This document shows, in pieces, positions 8,896-21,352 of a stretch of 64,000 bases of DNA. The notes beneath the pieces are model-generated. The model searched no databases. It saw only the letters and a list, made by a program, of their open reading frames with translations, and was not told where the DNA came from. Position 1 is the stretch's first letter; every line of letters begins with the position of its first letter. Source of the DNA: Meiothermus taiwanensis DSM 14542. GTDB taxonomy: Bacteria; Deinococcota; Deinococci; Deinococcales; Thermaceae. The stretch is from the NCBI GenBank assembly GCA_000482765.1, contig AXWR01000010.1:1-64000 (forward strand). Direction: 5' to 3'. The translations under genes were made by a program, and so were the position numbers.

Positions 8896-9849
8896 ATGTC
8901 CAACCGACGGTTTACCTACTACGCTTGGGGGGTGGTGGTTTTTACCCTGGTGGTCATCTTGTGGGGCGATGTGGTGCAGGCCACCGGCTCCGGGGATGGC
9001 TGCGGTGCCCACTGGCCCACCTGCAACGGGGAAGTGCTGCCCGCTTTTAGGGGCCTCGAGACCTTCATCGAGTTTTTCCACCGGGTTACCAGCGGTCTTT
9101 CGCTGCTCCTGACCATCGGGCTTCTGATCTGGTCACGCCGGGCTTTTCCCAAGGGCCACCTGGCCCGGCTGGGGGCCGGTCTTGCCATGTTCTTCATGAT
9201 TACCGAGAGCCTGGTGGGGGCCGGGCTGGTGCTCTTCCGGCTGGTAGGGGAGGATGCCAGCGTGGCGCGGGCCATTGTGGCACCCGTTCACCTGATCAAC
9301 ACCCTTTTCCTGATCGGTGCGCTGACCCTCACCGCCTGGTGGTCGCGCCACCCCGAGCAACGCCCGGTCTTGCAAGGCCAGGGACTGATGGGTTGGGCCC
9401 TGGGTCTGGGTTTTGGGGGCATCCTGCTGGTTGCAGCGGCCGGGGCCCTGACCTCTCTGGGCGATGCCTTGTTCCCGGTGCGCAACACCGCCGAGGCGGT
9501 GGGGCGGGCGCTCACCCCCGGCGAGCATTTTTTGGTACAGCTTCGCATCTACCACCCCTTTATCGCGGTGGTGGTGAGCGTGTACGTGGTTCTGGTGGCC
9601 AACCTGGTTGCATTGCTGCGCCCCAGCCGCCACACCAAACTATTCGCCCGCATGGCCGGCCTTCTGTTTATCCTGCAGCTTGGGGTGGGCTATCTTAACG
9701 TGCTGCAAGCAGCCCCGCTGTACACCCAGCTTCCCCACCTGTTGCTTTCCGATCTGATCTGGGTGACCTGGCTCTTGCTCACGGTCTCGGCCCTCAGCCT
9801 GGGCTACCCTGTGAGGCCATCTAGGGCCGAAGTGGCTAAAGCGAGGTAG
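8896..9849 (+). CDS. ctaA: Haem A synthase
   Basis: 317 aa from the ATG at 8896; the frame is open upstream but that part is non-hydrophobic. Eight hydrophobic segments. The family signature is clear: VVQATGSGDGCGAHWPTC with the conserved Cys pair near residues 37 and 43, then FHRVTSG near residue 62 (a haem ligand His), HLIN near 135, and a second half with similar spacing. CtaA oxidises the methyl of haem O to give haem A for the oxidase encoded downstream. It is followed by ctaB after 6 bp. Confidence 0.93.
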   Translation: MSNRRFTYYAWGVVVFTLVVILWGDVVQATGSGDGCGAHWPTCNGEVLPAFRGLETFIEFFHRVTSGLSLLLTIGLLIWSRRAFPKGHLARLGAGLAMFFMITESLVGAGLVLFRLVGEDASVARAIVAPVHLINTLFLIGALTLTAWWSRHPEQRPVLQGQGLMGWALGLGFGGILLVAAAGALTSLGDALFPVRNTAEAVGRALTPGEHFLVQLRIYHPFIAVVVSVYVVLVANLVALLRPSRHTKLFARMAGLLFILQLGVGYLNVLQAAPLYTQLPHLLLSDLIWVTWLLLTVSALSLGYPVRPSRAEVAKAR

Positions 9850-9855
9850 ACTGCT

Positions 9856-10746
9856 GTGGTGGTTTCTATTGCTAGCACCGAGCGCGCCACATGGCGGGAC
9901 TATTTTTGGCTAACCAAACCTCGAGTCATCAGCCTGCTGCTGTTTACCACCCTGGCGGCCATGTTCATTGCCGCAGGTGGGTGGCCGGGCCTGGGCTTGT
10001 TCCTGGTGGTTTTTGTGGGCGGTTATATGGCGGCTGGTGCGGCCAACGCCTTCAACATGGTCATTGACCGCGACATCGATGGCCGCATGAAGCGCACGGC
10101 CCAGCGCCCTACCGTTACCGATAAGATCAGCAGCCGGGATGCCATCCTTTTTGCTACCACCCTGATGCTGCTCTCCTTTGTACTGCTGTGGTGGGGTGCA
10201 AACCTGACCACCGCGCTTTTGGCTATGGCCGGGCTGGGCTGGTACGTGCTGGTCTACACCCTTTACATGAAGCGCCGTTTCTGGAGCAACATCGTAATTG
10301 GGGGGGCTGCCGGGGCTTTCCCGCCTTTGGTTGGTTGGGCCGCCGTGACCGGTGGACTGAGCCTTTTTGCCTGGTATCTGTTCTTGATTATCTTTTTCTG
10401 GACACCCGTGCATTTCTGGGCGCTCTCGCTCATGATCAAAGACGACTACGCCGCGGTGGGCGTTCCCATGCTCCCAGTGGTGCGTGGTGAGCGCGAGACG
10501 GCCTATCAGATAGGCCTTTATGCCATTCTGACCGCTGTCATTACCCTTATCCCGGTGCTGATGGGCGAGCTGCGCTGGGTGTATTTGCTGGCGGCACTGC
10601 TGCTCAACAGCTTGCTTTTGCTGTATAGCTGGCGCTTATACCGAACCTTGGCGCGAAACTGGATGCTTACGCTGTATAAGTACTCGATGTTATACCTGGC
10701 ATTACTATTTGTCGCGATGGCCATAGACCGGGCCCTGTGGATGTAG
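9856..10746 (+). CDS. ctaB: Protoheme IX farnesyltransferase (haem O synthase)
   Basis: 296 aa with a GTG start 6 bp after ctaA. UbiA-type prenyltransferase with about nine membrane helices. The Asp-rich motif is [19 protein letters not shown] at residues about 70-88, with a second polar loop [16 protein letters not shown] near 194. It adds farnesyl to haem b, making haem O, which CtaA converts to haem A. The coupling with ctaA and the position in front of the caa3 genes fit haem supply for that oxidase. Confidence 0.94.
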   Translation: MVVSIASTERATWRDYFWLTKPRVISLLLFTTLAAMFIAAGGWPGLGLFLVVFVGGYMAAGAANAFNMVIDRDIDGRMKRTAQRPTVTDKISSRDAILFATTLMLLSFVLLWWGANLTTALLAMAGLGWYVLVYTLYMKRRFWSNIVIGGAAGAFPPLVGWAAVTGGLSLFAWYLFLIIFFWTPVHFWALSLMIKDDYAAVGVPMLPVVRGERETAYQIGLYAILTAVITLIPVLMGELRWVYLLAALLLNSLLLLYSWRLYRTLARNWMLTLYKYSMLYLALLFVAMAIDRALWM

Positions 10747-10751
10747 CTAAA

Positions 10752-10773
10752 ATATCCTATCGGGATAGGATAT
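10752..10773. promoter_or_regulatory. Perfect 22-bp palindrome upstream of the caa3 genes
   Basis: ATATCCTATC (10752-10761), GG, GATAGGATAT (10764-10773). Related half-sites follow (ATAGGAT at 10772-10778, TATCCTA at 10792-10798). A -10-like TAGAAT lies at 10822-10827. No T-tract follows, so an operator is more likely than a terminator. Confidence 0.55.
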
Positions 10774-10855
10774 AGGATGCTTGGAGGCGAGTATCCTAAA
10801 ATGGTTCCAAATAAAATGCTATAGAATACCCCAAGACCAAGGGAGGATGCGAGGA

Positions 10856-14396
<3,541 letters not shown>

Positions 14397-14407
14397 TTTC
14401 CCCTGAA

Positions 14408-14443
14408 CCGAGGGCCGGAATACCTCCGGCCCTCGGCTTTTTT
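14408..14443 (+). terminator. Terminator of the caa3 operon
   Basis: A 12-bp stem CCGAGGGCCGGA (14408-14419) / TCCGGCCCTCGG (14425-14436) with a 5-nt loop, then CTTTTTT (14437-14443). Confidence 0.95.
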
Positions 14444-14458
14444 GGTGTGCCCACGCTA

Positions 14459-14487
14459 TAGACAACTTCGGGCCATTTGCCTATAAT
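14459..14487 (+). promoter_or_regulatory. Promoter of tRNA-Lys
   Basis: TAGACA (14459-14464), 17-bp spacer, TATAAT (14482-14487), a near-consensus housekeeping promoter 45 bp before the tRNA. Confidence 0.75.
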
Positions 14488-14532
14488 CTCTAAGGCTGTT
14501 GGGAGTTGTTGGCTCCACAGGCCTAAAAAATT

Positions 14533-14608
14533 GGACCGCTAGCTCAGTTGGTAGAGCAACCGACTTTTAATCGGTTGGTCACAGGTTCGAGTCCTGTGCG
14601 GTCCACCA
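14533..14608 (+). tRNA. tRNA-Lys(TTT)
   Basis: Cloverleaf of 76 nt. Acceptor GGACCGC/GCGGTCC, D-arm AGCTCAGTTGGTAGAGC, anticodon loop CTTTTAA with anticodon TTT, T-arm with GGTTCGAGTCC, encoded CCA at 14606-14608. Confidence 0.97.
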
Positions 14609-14621
14609 GTCCAGGACGCAA

Positions 14622-14648
14622 AACCGGAGGATGATCAGTCCTCCGGTT
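14622..14648 (+). terminator. Hairpin after tRNA-Lys
   Basis: AACCGGAGGA (14622-14631) and TCCTCCGGTT (14639-14648) form a perfect 10-bp stem; GTCCGTTTT follows, a weak T-tract. Confidence 0.7.
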
Positions 14649-14701
14649 GTCCGTTTTACGGTGATTCTACGGTTTATGGTTCAGGCTTTCGCACGGGGTT
14701 T

Positions 14702-14836
14702 GATACCAGATTTGGTTAGTTCGGCACCGGAAGGCGGCGAACTAACCCGACCGAAGTTATCCGCGTAGCGGAGGGCGATACCGCCCCTTGGAAGGGATAC
14801 GCTTTCTTCGCCGAGCGTAGCGAGGGGTGTGCTCTA
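14702..14836. repeat. Dispersed repeat R3, copy a (longest)
   Basis: Starts GATACCAGATTTGG. It contains a hairpin with arms GGTTAGTTCG (14714-14723) and CGAACTAACC (14738-14747), then CTTCGCCGAGCGTAGCGAGG near the right end and AGGGGTGTGCTCTA at the junction with R1c. Its reverse complement aligns with 28489-28582. It abuts R1c directly. Confidence 0.82.
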
Positions 14837-14893
14837 GGATTCAAAGAGATAGCCTCTGAATGTTTCTTGTTTGAAGATTATCTTTTTGAATCC
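14837..14893. repeat. Dispersed palindromic repeat R1, copy c
   Basis: GGATTCAAAGAGAT at the left and ATTATCTTTTTGAATCC at the right form inverted ends. Interior CCTCTGAATG...TTGTTTGAAG matches the other copies. Confidence 0.85.
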
Positions 14894-14961
14894 GGTATGA
14901 GCGGGCCTTCAGGGTCGAGTACCCACCCGGCAAAGACTTCTAGAGGCTATTTTGAGCACTT

Positions 14962-14998
14962 GCTTAGCTCGGCACTGGAAGGTGTCGGACTAACCGAG
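14962..14998. repeat. Partial R3 repeat, copy b
   Basis: GCTTAGCTCGGCACTGGAAG followed by a CGGACTAACC arm resembles the hairpin part of R3a. The rest of 14894-15173 has a small hairpin (GGCCCA/TGGGCC near 15011-15030) and no convincing gene. Confidence 0.5.
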
Positions 14999-15173
14999 TC
15001 TGGTAAGAGTGGCCCATTGAGGGGTGGGCCGACGGGGTTTCTGAAGACAAGCTCCATATCCAGCGCGCCCCTGCGCAGGTTCGGGGGTTTATCTTTACGA
15101 ATGGGCGGCCCTATGTTACTCTGATGAACGGTCTTGTTGATGGGTTCATTCCCACAACAGGAGCGACTCCAGC

Positions 15174-15249
15174 GGCCCCATCGTCTAGTGGCCTAGGACG
15201 CCGCCCTCTCACGGCGGTAACAGGGGTTCGAATCCCCTTGGGGTCACCA
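15174..15249 (+). tRNA. tRNA-Glu(CTC)
   Basis: 76-nt cloverleaf. Acceptor starts GGCCCCA and pairs with TGGGGTC, anticodon stem CCGCC/GGCGG with loop CTCTCAC (anticodon CTC), T-loop GTTCGAATC, encoded CCA at 15247-15249. Three bases separate it from tRNA-Val. Confidence 0.96.
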
Positions 15250-15252
15250 CAC

Positions 15253-15328
15253 GGGCGACTAACTCAGCTGGTAGAGTGCATCCCTTACAAGGATGAAGTC
15301 GGGGGTTCGAGTCCCTCGTCGCCCACCA
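15253..15328 (+). tRNA. tRNA-Val(TAC)
   Basis: 76-nt cloverleaf. Acceptor GGGCGAC/GTCGCCC, anticodon stem ATCC/GGAT with loop CTTACAA (anticodon TAC), T-arm GGTTCGAGTCC, encoded CCA at 15326-15328. Cotranscribed with tRNA-Glu. Confidence 0.96.
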
Positions 15329-15341
15329 CGTCCAGAACGAG

Positions 15342-15379
15342 AAACCCCCTTTATGCACCCTTTGCATAAAGGGGGTTTT
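15342..15379 (+). terminator. Terminator of the tRNA-Glu/tRNA-Val transcript
   Basis: Perfect 16-bp stem, arms 15342-15357 (AAACCCCCTTTATGCA) and 15363-15378, loop CCCTT, T-run at 15376-15379. Confidence 0.93.
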
Positions 15380-15528
15380 GGCGCAACCAGGGTGCCATTG
15401 CTTCCTGCTATATCCAGGCTTCCCAAAGACCGGCTAAAGAATCGCTCAACGCCAGGATTAAGCTTTGCTGATGCGGGCTTCATAGCACTGGGTCGTCTCT
15501 TTCCTACCTTTGAAGCAGGAGGAAGGAG

Positions 15529-16392
15529 ATGAAGCGACTGATGGCAACAAGCCTGCTGGGCCTGATGGCCTATGCCACGCCGGTGCTGAGCCCCCAGGGC
15601 ATTATCGTCAACCCGCTGCCCACCGACCTCGAGGTGCAGACCTGGGTAGACCGCGACCCTGCGGGGTTGGGCAACGCGACCTACTTTTTTGGCGACAAGA
15701 TCCGGATTTACACCCGTGTCAACCAGAACGCCTACGTCTACCTCTTCAACATCAACGCCAATGGGCAGATCGACCTGATCCTGCCCAACCCTTATAGCCC
15801 CAGCAACTATTTGCGGGCGGGGGAGACCTACAGCTTCCCGGAGCCTGGGGCGCGCTACGAGTTCACCATCGGCGGGCCGGCGGGGGTAGACCAGGTGCTG
15901 GCGGTGGCCAGCCGCCAGCCGCTCTCGCTCGCACAGATTGCCGATATTCGCAGCGGGCAGATGCGGGTGCAGGGGGCCAGCAACCTGGCCAGGGCGCTCT
16001 CGATTGTGGTTACCCCGCTGCCCGAGCGCGACTGGGTAAGCGCAGTGGTGCGCTACAATGTGCAGCCCCGCCAGGCGGTCAACCCGCAGCCCGTGGTGCC
16101 CAGGCCGCCCATCTACTTCATCTCGCCCATGCCGGGGTACTGGGTGAACTGGGAAGACCGCGACGACACCGAGTATCGCGTGGCCTACCGTGGTGGCGAT
16201 CTGGAGCAAATTTTCAGCTACTATCACCGCGACCTGACCTCCAAAGGCTGGGTGAGGGTGAGCTTCAAGTCCAAGGGGGGCAAGAAGAATCTGGCCTACG
16301 AGGCCGAGTACCGCCGGGGTGGGGATAGGCTCGAGGTCAAGGTAGCACCCCGCGGCGCCGAGATGGTTGTCAAGCTGGAGTGGGGCAGATAG
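15529..16392 (+). CDS. DUF4384-domain secreted protein
   Basis: 287 aa. A short signal-like N-terminus (MKRLMATSLLGLMAYATPVLS) is followed at about residues 38-115 by a DUF4384 domain (VDRDPAGLGNATYFFGDKIR, then YVYLFNINANGQIDLILPN). The C-terminal quarter (residues 200-287) is a separate basic beta-rich region. DUF4384 is common in exported proteins of thermophiles and cyanobacteria and its biochemical role is not established. AGGAGGAAGGAG directly before the ATG is a strong ribosome site. The gene is monocistronic between two terminators. Confidence 0.78.
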   Translation: MKRLMATSLLGLMAYATPVLSPQGIIVNPLPTDLEVQTWVDRDPAGLGNATYFFGDKIRIYTRVNQNAYVYLFNINANGQIDLILPNPYSPSNYLRAGETYSFPEPGARYEFTIGGPAGVDQVLAVASRQPLSLAQIADIRSGQMRVQGASNLARALSIVVTPLPERDWVSAVVRYNVQPRQAVNPQPVVPRPPIYFISPMPGYWVNWEDRDDTEYRVAYRGGDLEQIFSYYHRDLTSKGWVRVSFKSKGGKKNLAYEAEYRRGGDRLEVKVAPRGAEMVVKLEWGR

Positions 16393-16409
16393 CGCCCCCT
16401 TGCCCATAG

Positions 16410-16442
16410 GCCCCCGCTGGAGGCGCGGGGGCTTTGCTTTTA
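16410..16442 (+). terminator. Terminator after the DUF4384 gene
   Basis: GCCCCCGC (16410-16417) pairs with GCGGGGGC (16425-16432); TTTGCTTTTA follows. The T-tract runs into TATAAT at 16441-16446, which may be the -10 box of the next gene. Confidence 0.88.
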
Positions 16443-16458
16443 TAATTGCCCTATGCAC

Positions 16459-16561
16459 CCCTGGCTGGATATTCCAACCAAACAACTGCGCTTTGCCAGG
16501 GCCATTATTTCCGCGGGTAAATAAAACCCCTTTCGCCCTCGTACAGTCGGGAGGCTGTACG
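16459..16561 (+). promoter_or_regulatory. Possible structured 5' leader of the Rieske oxygenase gene
   Basis: If TATAAT at 16441 is the -10 box, the leader is about 155 nt. It has two hairpins: CCCTGGC (16459-16465)/GCCAGGG (16495-16501) and CGTACAG (16540-16546)/CTGTACG (16555-16561), the second followed by GGTTTGGTCTTTT. I do not recognise a riboswitch class. Confidence 0.35.
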
Positions 16562-16608
16562 GGTTTGGTCTTTTGAGCCCTCGATTCCAAGCACCATAAG
16601 GAGCAACC

Positions 16609-17697
16609 ATGAACAACCTCGAGGTTCACCCCGACATCGCCCAGGCCTCCACCCTTCCGGCCCGCTTCTACCAAGACCCTCAGGTATACGAAGCGGTAAA
16701 AGAGAAGGTGTTTGCCCGAAGCTGGCAGTGGGTGGGCGACACCGACGACCTGAAGGCCCCCGGCACCGTCAAGCCCTTTACCTTGCTGGAAGGCTGCCTG
16801 GACGAGCCGCTGGTGCTGACCCGCGACCACCAGGATCAGCTGCACCTGCTCTCCAACGTCTGCACCCACCGGGGGATGCTGGTGGCCGAGAGCGGCGGCA
16901 ACGCCCGCTACCTGCGCTGCCGCTACCATGGGCGGCGGTTTGGGCTCGATGGCTGCTTCCAGGCCATGCCGGAGTTCGAGGGGGTGGTGGGGTTCCCCAG
17001 CCCCAAGGACGACCTGCCCAGGGTGGCCTTCGAGACCTGGGGCCAGGGGAAGTTTTTGTTTGCCAGCCTGAACCCGCCGGTTTCGCTGCAAGAGGTGCTG
17101 CGCCCTGTGCAGGAGCGGGTGGGCTGGCTGCCCTTTCGCGAGTTTTACTTCGAGCCCTCCCGCGCCCGCGACTACCTGGTGCGGGCCAACTGGGCCCTCT
17201 ACTGCGACAACTACCTGGAAGGCTTCCACATCCCCTACATCCACGCCTCGCTCAATAGCGCCATTGACTACGGCAGCTACACCACCGAGGTCTACGACTG
17301 GTGCAACCTGCAGCTCGGGGTGGCGGCCCCCGGCGAGCCCTGCTTCGACCTGCCCAAGGACTCACCCGACTACGGCCAGCGCATCGCGGCCTACTACTAC
17401 TGGGTTTTCCCCAACCTGATGCTGAACTTCTACCCCTGGGGGCTTTCGGTTAACGTGGTGCGCCCGCTGGGGCCCGAGCTTACCAAGGTCTCGTTTTTGC
17501 CTTATGTGTGGGATGCCAGCAAGCTGGACGCCGGGGCCGGGGCCGCCCTCGACCGGGTGGAGCGCGAAGACGAGGTGGTGGTGGAGGCTGTGCAGAAGGG
17601 GGTCAAGTCGCGCTTCTACGACCGAGGGCGCTTTAGCGTCAAGCGGGAGCAGGGGGTGCACCACTTTCACCGGCTGCTGGCGCGGGCTTTAGGGTAG
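16609..17697 (+). CDS. Rieske non-haem iron oxygenase, alpha subunit
   Basis: 362 aa. The Rieske [2Fe-2S] site is complete: CTHRG near residue 85 and CRYHGRRF near 104. The catalytic mononuclear iron site is visible as DNYLEGFHIPYIH near 203-215 with the bridging Asp/Glu. C-terminal part is a helix-grip fold. Family members hydroxylate aromatic rings or quaternary amines (choline/betaine) with a separate reductase; no reductase is next to it, so the substrate is open. AAGGAG lies 8 nt before the ATG. Confidence 0.85.
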   Translation: MNNLEVHPDIAQASTLPARFYQDPQVYEAVKEKVFARSWQWVGDTDDLKAPGTVKPFTLLEGCLDEPLVLTRDHQDQLHLLSNVCTHRGMLVAESGGNARYLRCRYHGRRFGLDGCFQAMPEFEGVVGFPSPKDDLPRVAFETWGQGKFLFASLNPPVSLQEVLRPVQERVGWLPFREFYFEPSRARDYLVRANWALYCDNYLEGFHIPYIHASLNSAIDYGSYTTEVYDWCNLQLGVAAPGEPCFDLPKDSPDYGQRIAAYYYWVFPNLMLNFYPWGLSVNVVRPLGPELTKVSFLPYVWDASKLDAGAGAALDRVEREDEVVVEAVQKGVKSRFYDRGRFSVKREQGVHHFHRLLARALG

Positions 17698-17739
17698 TGC
17701 GGACTGTCCTGGTATGATGAAGCAGCGTTTGGAGGAACT

Positions 17740-18255
17740 ATGCAGCGACTGCTTGCTTTGCTCGTCTTGGTGGTTGGTCTTGCCCTGGCCCAGGCCCCGG
17801 CCTATCCCGAGAACACCGTAGGGGTGGGTTTTGGGATTGGGCGTGGGCTGATGCTGCAGGGCAGCGCGGGCCTGCCCTTCAGCCCGCTGGGAATAGACAC
17901 CGGGCTGGATGTGGAGGTTATCGTTCCCACCAGCTTTGATGCGCTGGAGGTCTGGGCGCTTTTGAAGGCCAACCTGCTGCCGGCTCTTACGGTGGCCGAT
18001 TTTTCACTCTCGGCAGGCCTGGGGCTGGATGTGAGCTTCAACACGGTGGGGAACGTGTTTGGTCTTCACCTGGGGCCGGTGGCCAGCCTCGAGATTCCCG
18101 GTGGGGCCATCTCGGGCTATCTGGGGCTGGGCATCGAAGGAGGGTTTAACCTGGCCTATGGCCTGGGGGGGCGGCTCTACCTTGACCCGGTGGCCCTCGA
18201 GGTGGGCCTTTCCGACCGCTACCCCTTCAAAATAGCCTTGCTCTACCTGTGGTGA
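17740..18255 (+). CDS. Secreted beta-barrel-like protein
   Basis: 171 aa. Signal peptide MQRLLALLVLVVGLALAQA, then alternating hydrophobic strands rich in Gly (VGVGFGIGRGLMLQGSAGLP, YLGLGIEGGFNLAYGLGGRL) ending in an aromatic-terminated strand (FKIALLYLW), as outer-membrane barrels do. Eight strands is a reasonable count. TATGAT at about 17713-17718 is a possible -10 box, and GGAGG precedes the ATG by 5 nt. Function unknown. Confidence 0.65.
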   Translation: MQRLLALLVLVVGLALAQAPAYPENTVGVGFGIGRGLMLQGSAGLPFSPLGIDTGLDVEVIVPTSFDALEVWALLKANLLPALTVADFSLSAGLGLDVSFNTVGNVFGLHLGPVASLEIPGGAISGYLGLGIEGGFNLAYGLGGRLYLDPVALEVGLSDRYPFKIALLYLW

Positions 18256-18284
18256 TATCCTAAAGCACAGGAAAAAACCGGCCC

Positions 18285-19811
18285 ATGCGCTGGATTGGGG
18301 TTCTGGCGGTTTTGTGGGGCATGGCCTGGGGGCACCCGGTTTTTGTGCTCACCCCCCAGGGGCGCCTTCAGGGTGGTTACAACCCGCAGGCCCAGGTGGC
18401 CTATTTTCTGGGCATCCCCTATGCCAGGGCCGAGCGCTGGAAAGCCCCGCGGCCGGTACTGCGCCTCGAGGGGGTGTTCAAAGCCACCCAGCCGGGCCCG
18501 GCCTGCCCCCAGCGCGGGGTCTTCACCACCCGCCTGGGGGGCTACCTCCCACCCCAGAGCGAGGACTGCCTGAACCTGGGCGTCTGGATGCCCATGGCCG
18601 CCCCTCCGCCTGAGGGCTACCCGGTGATGGTCTTTATTCACGGGGGCAGCTACACCGGCGGCAGCTGGGCCGAGCCCCTCTACGACGGCACGGCCCTGGC
18701 CTCGCAGGGGGTGGTGGTGGTGGGGTTCAACTACCGGCTGGGTTCGCTGGGCTGGCTGGCCCTGCCCGCGCTGCGGCATGAGGACCCCCACGGCTCCACC
18801 GGCAACTACGGGCTCTTGGATATGCTCGAGGCCCTGCGCTGGGTGCAGCGCAACATCGCCGCCTTCGGGGGCAACCCCGAGAACGTGACCCTCTTCGGGC
18901 AGTCGGCGGGGGGGATGGCGGTCTGCACCCTGCTGGCGGCCCCGGCGGCCCGGGGCCTCTTCCACAAGGCCATTATTCAGTCGGGGGGGTGCGGGTACGT
19001 GCGCACCCTGGAACAGGGGCTGGCCTGGGGGGTTCGCTGGGCGGCCCAGATGGGGTGTGAGGCGGGGGATCTGGCCTGTTTACGCCGGCTTCCCCTGGAG
19101 CGCCTCTTCCCACCCGAAGACCGCAGCATCGGGGCGCTTTTGCAAAGGGTTGAGGCCGGGGAGTTTGCCGAGGTGCCCTGGAAGCCCCATCTGGACGGGG
19201 TCTGGTTGAAAAAACTGCCCCTCCAGGCTTTGCGCGAGGGCGATGCGGCGGGGGTGCCCCTGCTGGTCGGGGCCACCGCCCAGGAGACCTGGGGGGAGCG
19301 CTTTGTGGGCCCTTCGGACTGGGCCGGGTTTGTAAAGCGTGTGGAAGAAAAGCTGCCGGGGCAGGGGGCTCGAGCCGAGCAGCTTTACCGGGCCCGTTCC
19401 GCTTCCCCCGCCGAGGCCTGGGCCTACTTCCAGACCGACCGGATTCTGCTCTGCCCCACGCTGGCCGCTGGGGCTGCCCAGGCCGCCCATGCGCCCACCT
19501 ACAGCTACCTGGTGGACTGGGCCTCGCCGGTGCTCGAGGGGCTGGGGAGCTTCCACGGGATCGAGCTGCCCCTGCTCTTCGGAACCGAGAGGAGCTGGCC
19601 TGCGCTGGCTTTGTTCCTGACCCAGGAGGCCCTGGAAAGCTCCCGCCCCCTGGCCCAGGCCTTGCAGGCCCAGTGGCTCAATTTTGCCCGCACCGGTGAG
19701 CCTTTTCTGCTGGGCTGGCCCGAGACCAGGGCTGGCTACGCCATGGGCTTTTCCGCCCAGCCGGGCCGCATCCCCGACCCCTACCCCGAACGCTGTGGGT
19801 TGTTTCGCTAG
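18285..19811 (+). CDS. Secreted type-B carboxylesterase
   Basis: 508 aa. A short signal sequence ([16 protein letters not shown]) and the carboxylesterase/lipase family fold. The nucleophile elbow is GQSAGG near residue 206, the oxyanion region is [10 protein letters not shown] near 115, and the acidic and His members are in the C-terminal half ([11 protein letters not shown] near 422). The early Cys pair region [11 protein letters not shown] is also typical. It hydrolyses carboxylic esters, in the p-nitrobenzyl-esterase group. It starts 29 bp after the barrel gene and may share its transcript. Confidence 0.86.
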   Translation: MRWIGVLAVLWGMAWGHPVFVLTPQGRLQGGYNPQAQVAYFLGIPYARAERWKAPRPVLRLEGVFKATQPGPACPQRGVFTTRLGGYLPPQSEDCLNLGVWMPMAAPPPEGYPVMVFIHGGSYTGGSWAEPLYDGTALASQGVVVVGFNYRLGSLGWLALPALRHEDPHGSTGNYGLLDMLEALRWVQRNIAAFGGNPENVTLFGQSAGGMAVCTLLAAPAARGLFHKAIIQSGGCGYVRTLEQGLAWGVRWAAQMGCEAGDLACLRRLPLERLFPPEDRSIGALLQRVEAGEFAEVPWKPHLDGVWLKKLPLQALREGDAAGVPLLVGATAQETWGERFVGPSDWAGFVKRVEEKLPGQGARAEQLYRARSASPAEAWAYFQTDRILLCPTLAAGAAQAAHAPTYSYLVDWASPVLEGLGSFHGIELPLLFGTERSWPALALFLTQEALESSRPLAQALQAQWLNFARTGEPFLLGWPETRAGYAMGFSAQPGRIPDPYPERCGLFR

Positions 19812-19834
19812 GCCCAACTGAATAGCATAGAGGG

Positions 19835-20485
19835 GTGCCGGTGCTCCGGGTTTCCGCCGCCGACCAGTACCTCATCGCCAGCGGCGACACGCCGTTGCTG
19901 GAAGTCTGGGCGGCCCTGCCCCAAGGGCTGTTTCCGCCCTTTCCCCCGGTCGAACTGCCGGGGGGCCTGGACGGCCTGCTCAAGCGCGGCGGCTTCGCCC
20001 AGACTTTTTTTATGGGCAGCGAGGTGCTGGGGCTTAAGTTCAGGTCGCCCAAGGGGCACATCATCCAGGCTGGGGGCCTCACCGTAAAAAACGTGCAGGG
20101 CTACGACCTGGTGCGCCCCTTCGTGGGCAGTTTTGGGGCGCTAGGGGACGTGCTCGAGGCCACCCTACGCCTGCGCCCAGGGCGGGCCTCGGTGTTTTTG
20201 CGCCGAACAGGTGAGCTTTCCACCCCCCCCATCCGGCCCCGCTTTTTGTGGCAGGCCCTGGCCTATACCCATGCTTTTCACTTTGGGCACCCCCTCGAGG
20301 TTCAGCGCTTTGCAGAAACCTTCGGCGGAGAAGAGGTGCAGGGGCCGCTGGATTACACTGGGCTTTTCCCCCAGGGCATGGGGATAGGGCCGGGCAGCCT
20401 GAGCGATCTGCGCTTTAGCTGGGCCAACGGCGGGGCCCGGCCCGAGCTGCCCGAGGCCTTCCGGCGCCTGGCGGAGGCAATTTAG
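19835..20485 (+). CDS. GlcE-like FAD-binding protein, N-terminally reduced
   Basis: 216 aa with a GTG start. The region [21 protein letters not shown], then [20 protein letters not shown], is the distinctive end of the FAD-binding domain of glycolate oxidase subunit GlcE. The usual first part, with the flavin pyrophosphate loop, is missing and the protein starts at the point equal to the second strand block ([15 protein letters not shown]). No glcD or glcF is nearby. It may be a degraded or re-purposed flavoprotein. The next gene begins 6 bp after it. Confidence 0.6.
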   Translation: MPVLRVSAADQYLIASGDTPLLEVWAALPQGLFPPFPPVELPGGLDGLLKRGGFAQTFFMGSEVLGLKFRSPKGHIIQAGGLTVKNVQGYDLVRPFVGSFGALGDVLEATLRLRPGRASVFLRRTGELSTPPIRPRFLWQALAYTHAFHFGHPLEVQRFAETFGGEEVQGPLDYTGLFPQGMGIGPGSLSDLRFSWANGGARPELPEAFRRLAEAI

Positions 20486-20491
20486 GAACCT

Positions 20492-21352
20492 ATGAGACCC
20501 AAATTTACTGTTCCGGATCATCTGAGGCCCTACCAACGCCGGATCAGCGCCAACGGGGTGGGGCTGCACCTCTACGACTCGGGGCCGGCCCAAGCCCCAG
20601 ACCCCACCTTTCTGCTGATTCATGGCCTGGGCGACGAGGCCGATAGCTGGCGTAAGGTGTTTCCGCTGCTCGCCGGGCGGGGCCGGGTGGTGGCCCCCGA
20701 CCTGCCGGGGTTTGGCCGATCGGAGCACCCCCGGCGGGCCTACACCCTCAACTTTTTTGCCGATACAATGGCCGCCCTGCTGGAAAGCCTGAAGGTTTCG
20801 CAGGCCGTCCTGGTGGGCAGCTCGCTGGGGGCCGCGGTGGCCCTGCGGGTGGCCCAGCGGCGCGCCGACCTGGTGGGGCGGCTGGTGCTGGTGGGGGGGC
20901 CGCCGGTGCGGGGCCGGCTCAACCGGGTGCAGCTCATGTTTTTGATTCCGGGCCAGGGTGAAAAGCTATACAACAGCTTCCGCCGCTCACAGGAGGCTGC
21001 TTTTGAGAGCCTGCGGCCCTACTATGCCAGTCTGGAGGCCCTGCCGCCGGAAGACCGCCAGTTTTTGCGGGAGCGGGTCTGGGATCGGGTCTGGAGCGAC
21101 GACCAGCGGCGGGCCTACTTCTCCACCTTCCGCTGGATGGCTTTGGAGAGCCTGCTGGGCTCGGCCCGCTTAGAACAGATAAAAACCCCTACGCTGCTGG
21201 TCTGGGGCGAGCAGGACGCAGTAATTCCCCTCGAGGCCGCCAGGGCCCTGCAAGGCCGGATACCGGGTTCACAACTTCAAGTGATCCCTGGCTGCGGCCA
21301 CCTACCCCAGCAGGAAAAGCCCCTCGAGCTGGCCCGGCTTATTTTGCAGTAG
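20492..21352 (+). CDS. Alpha/beta hydrolase
   Basis: 286 aa. Oxyanion motif LLIHGLGDEADSW near residue 41, nucleophile elbow GSSLGA near 109, acid in WGEQDAVIP near 238 and catalytic His in GCGHLPQ near 266, so the triad is complete. A cap of about 80 residues lies between strands 6 and 7. Substrate unknown. The last 14 bp overlap the 3' end of the convergent fur gene. Confidence 0.85.
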   Translation: MRPKFTVPDHLRPYQRRISANGVGLHLYDSGPAQAPDPTFLLIHGLGDEADSWRKVFPLLAGRGRVVAPDLPGFGRSEHPRRAYTLNFFADTMAALLESLKVSQAVLVGSSLGAAVALRVAQRRADLVGRLVLVGGPPVRGRLNRVQLMFLIPGQGEKLYNSFRRSQEAAFESLRPYYASLEALPPEDRQFLRERVWDRVWSDDQRRAYFSTFRWMALESLLGSARLEQIKTPTLLVWGEQDAVIPLEAARALQGRIPGSQLQVIPGCGHLPQQEKPLELARLILQ

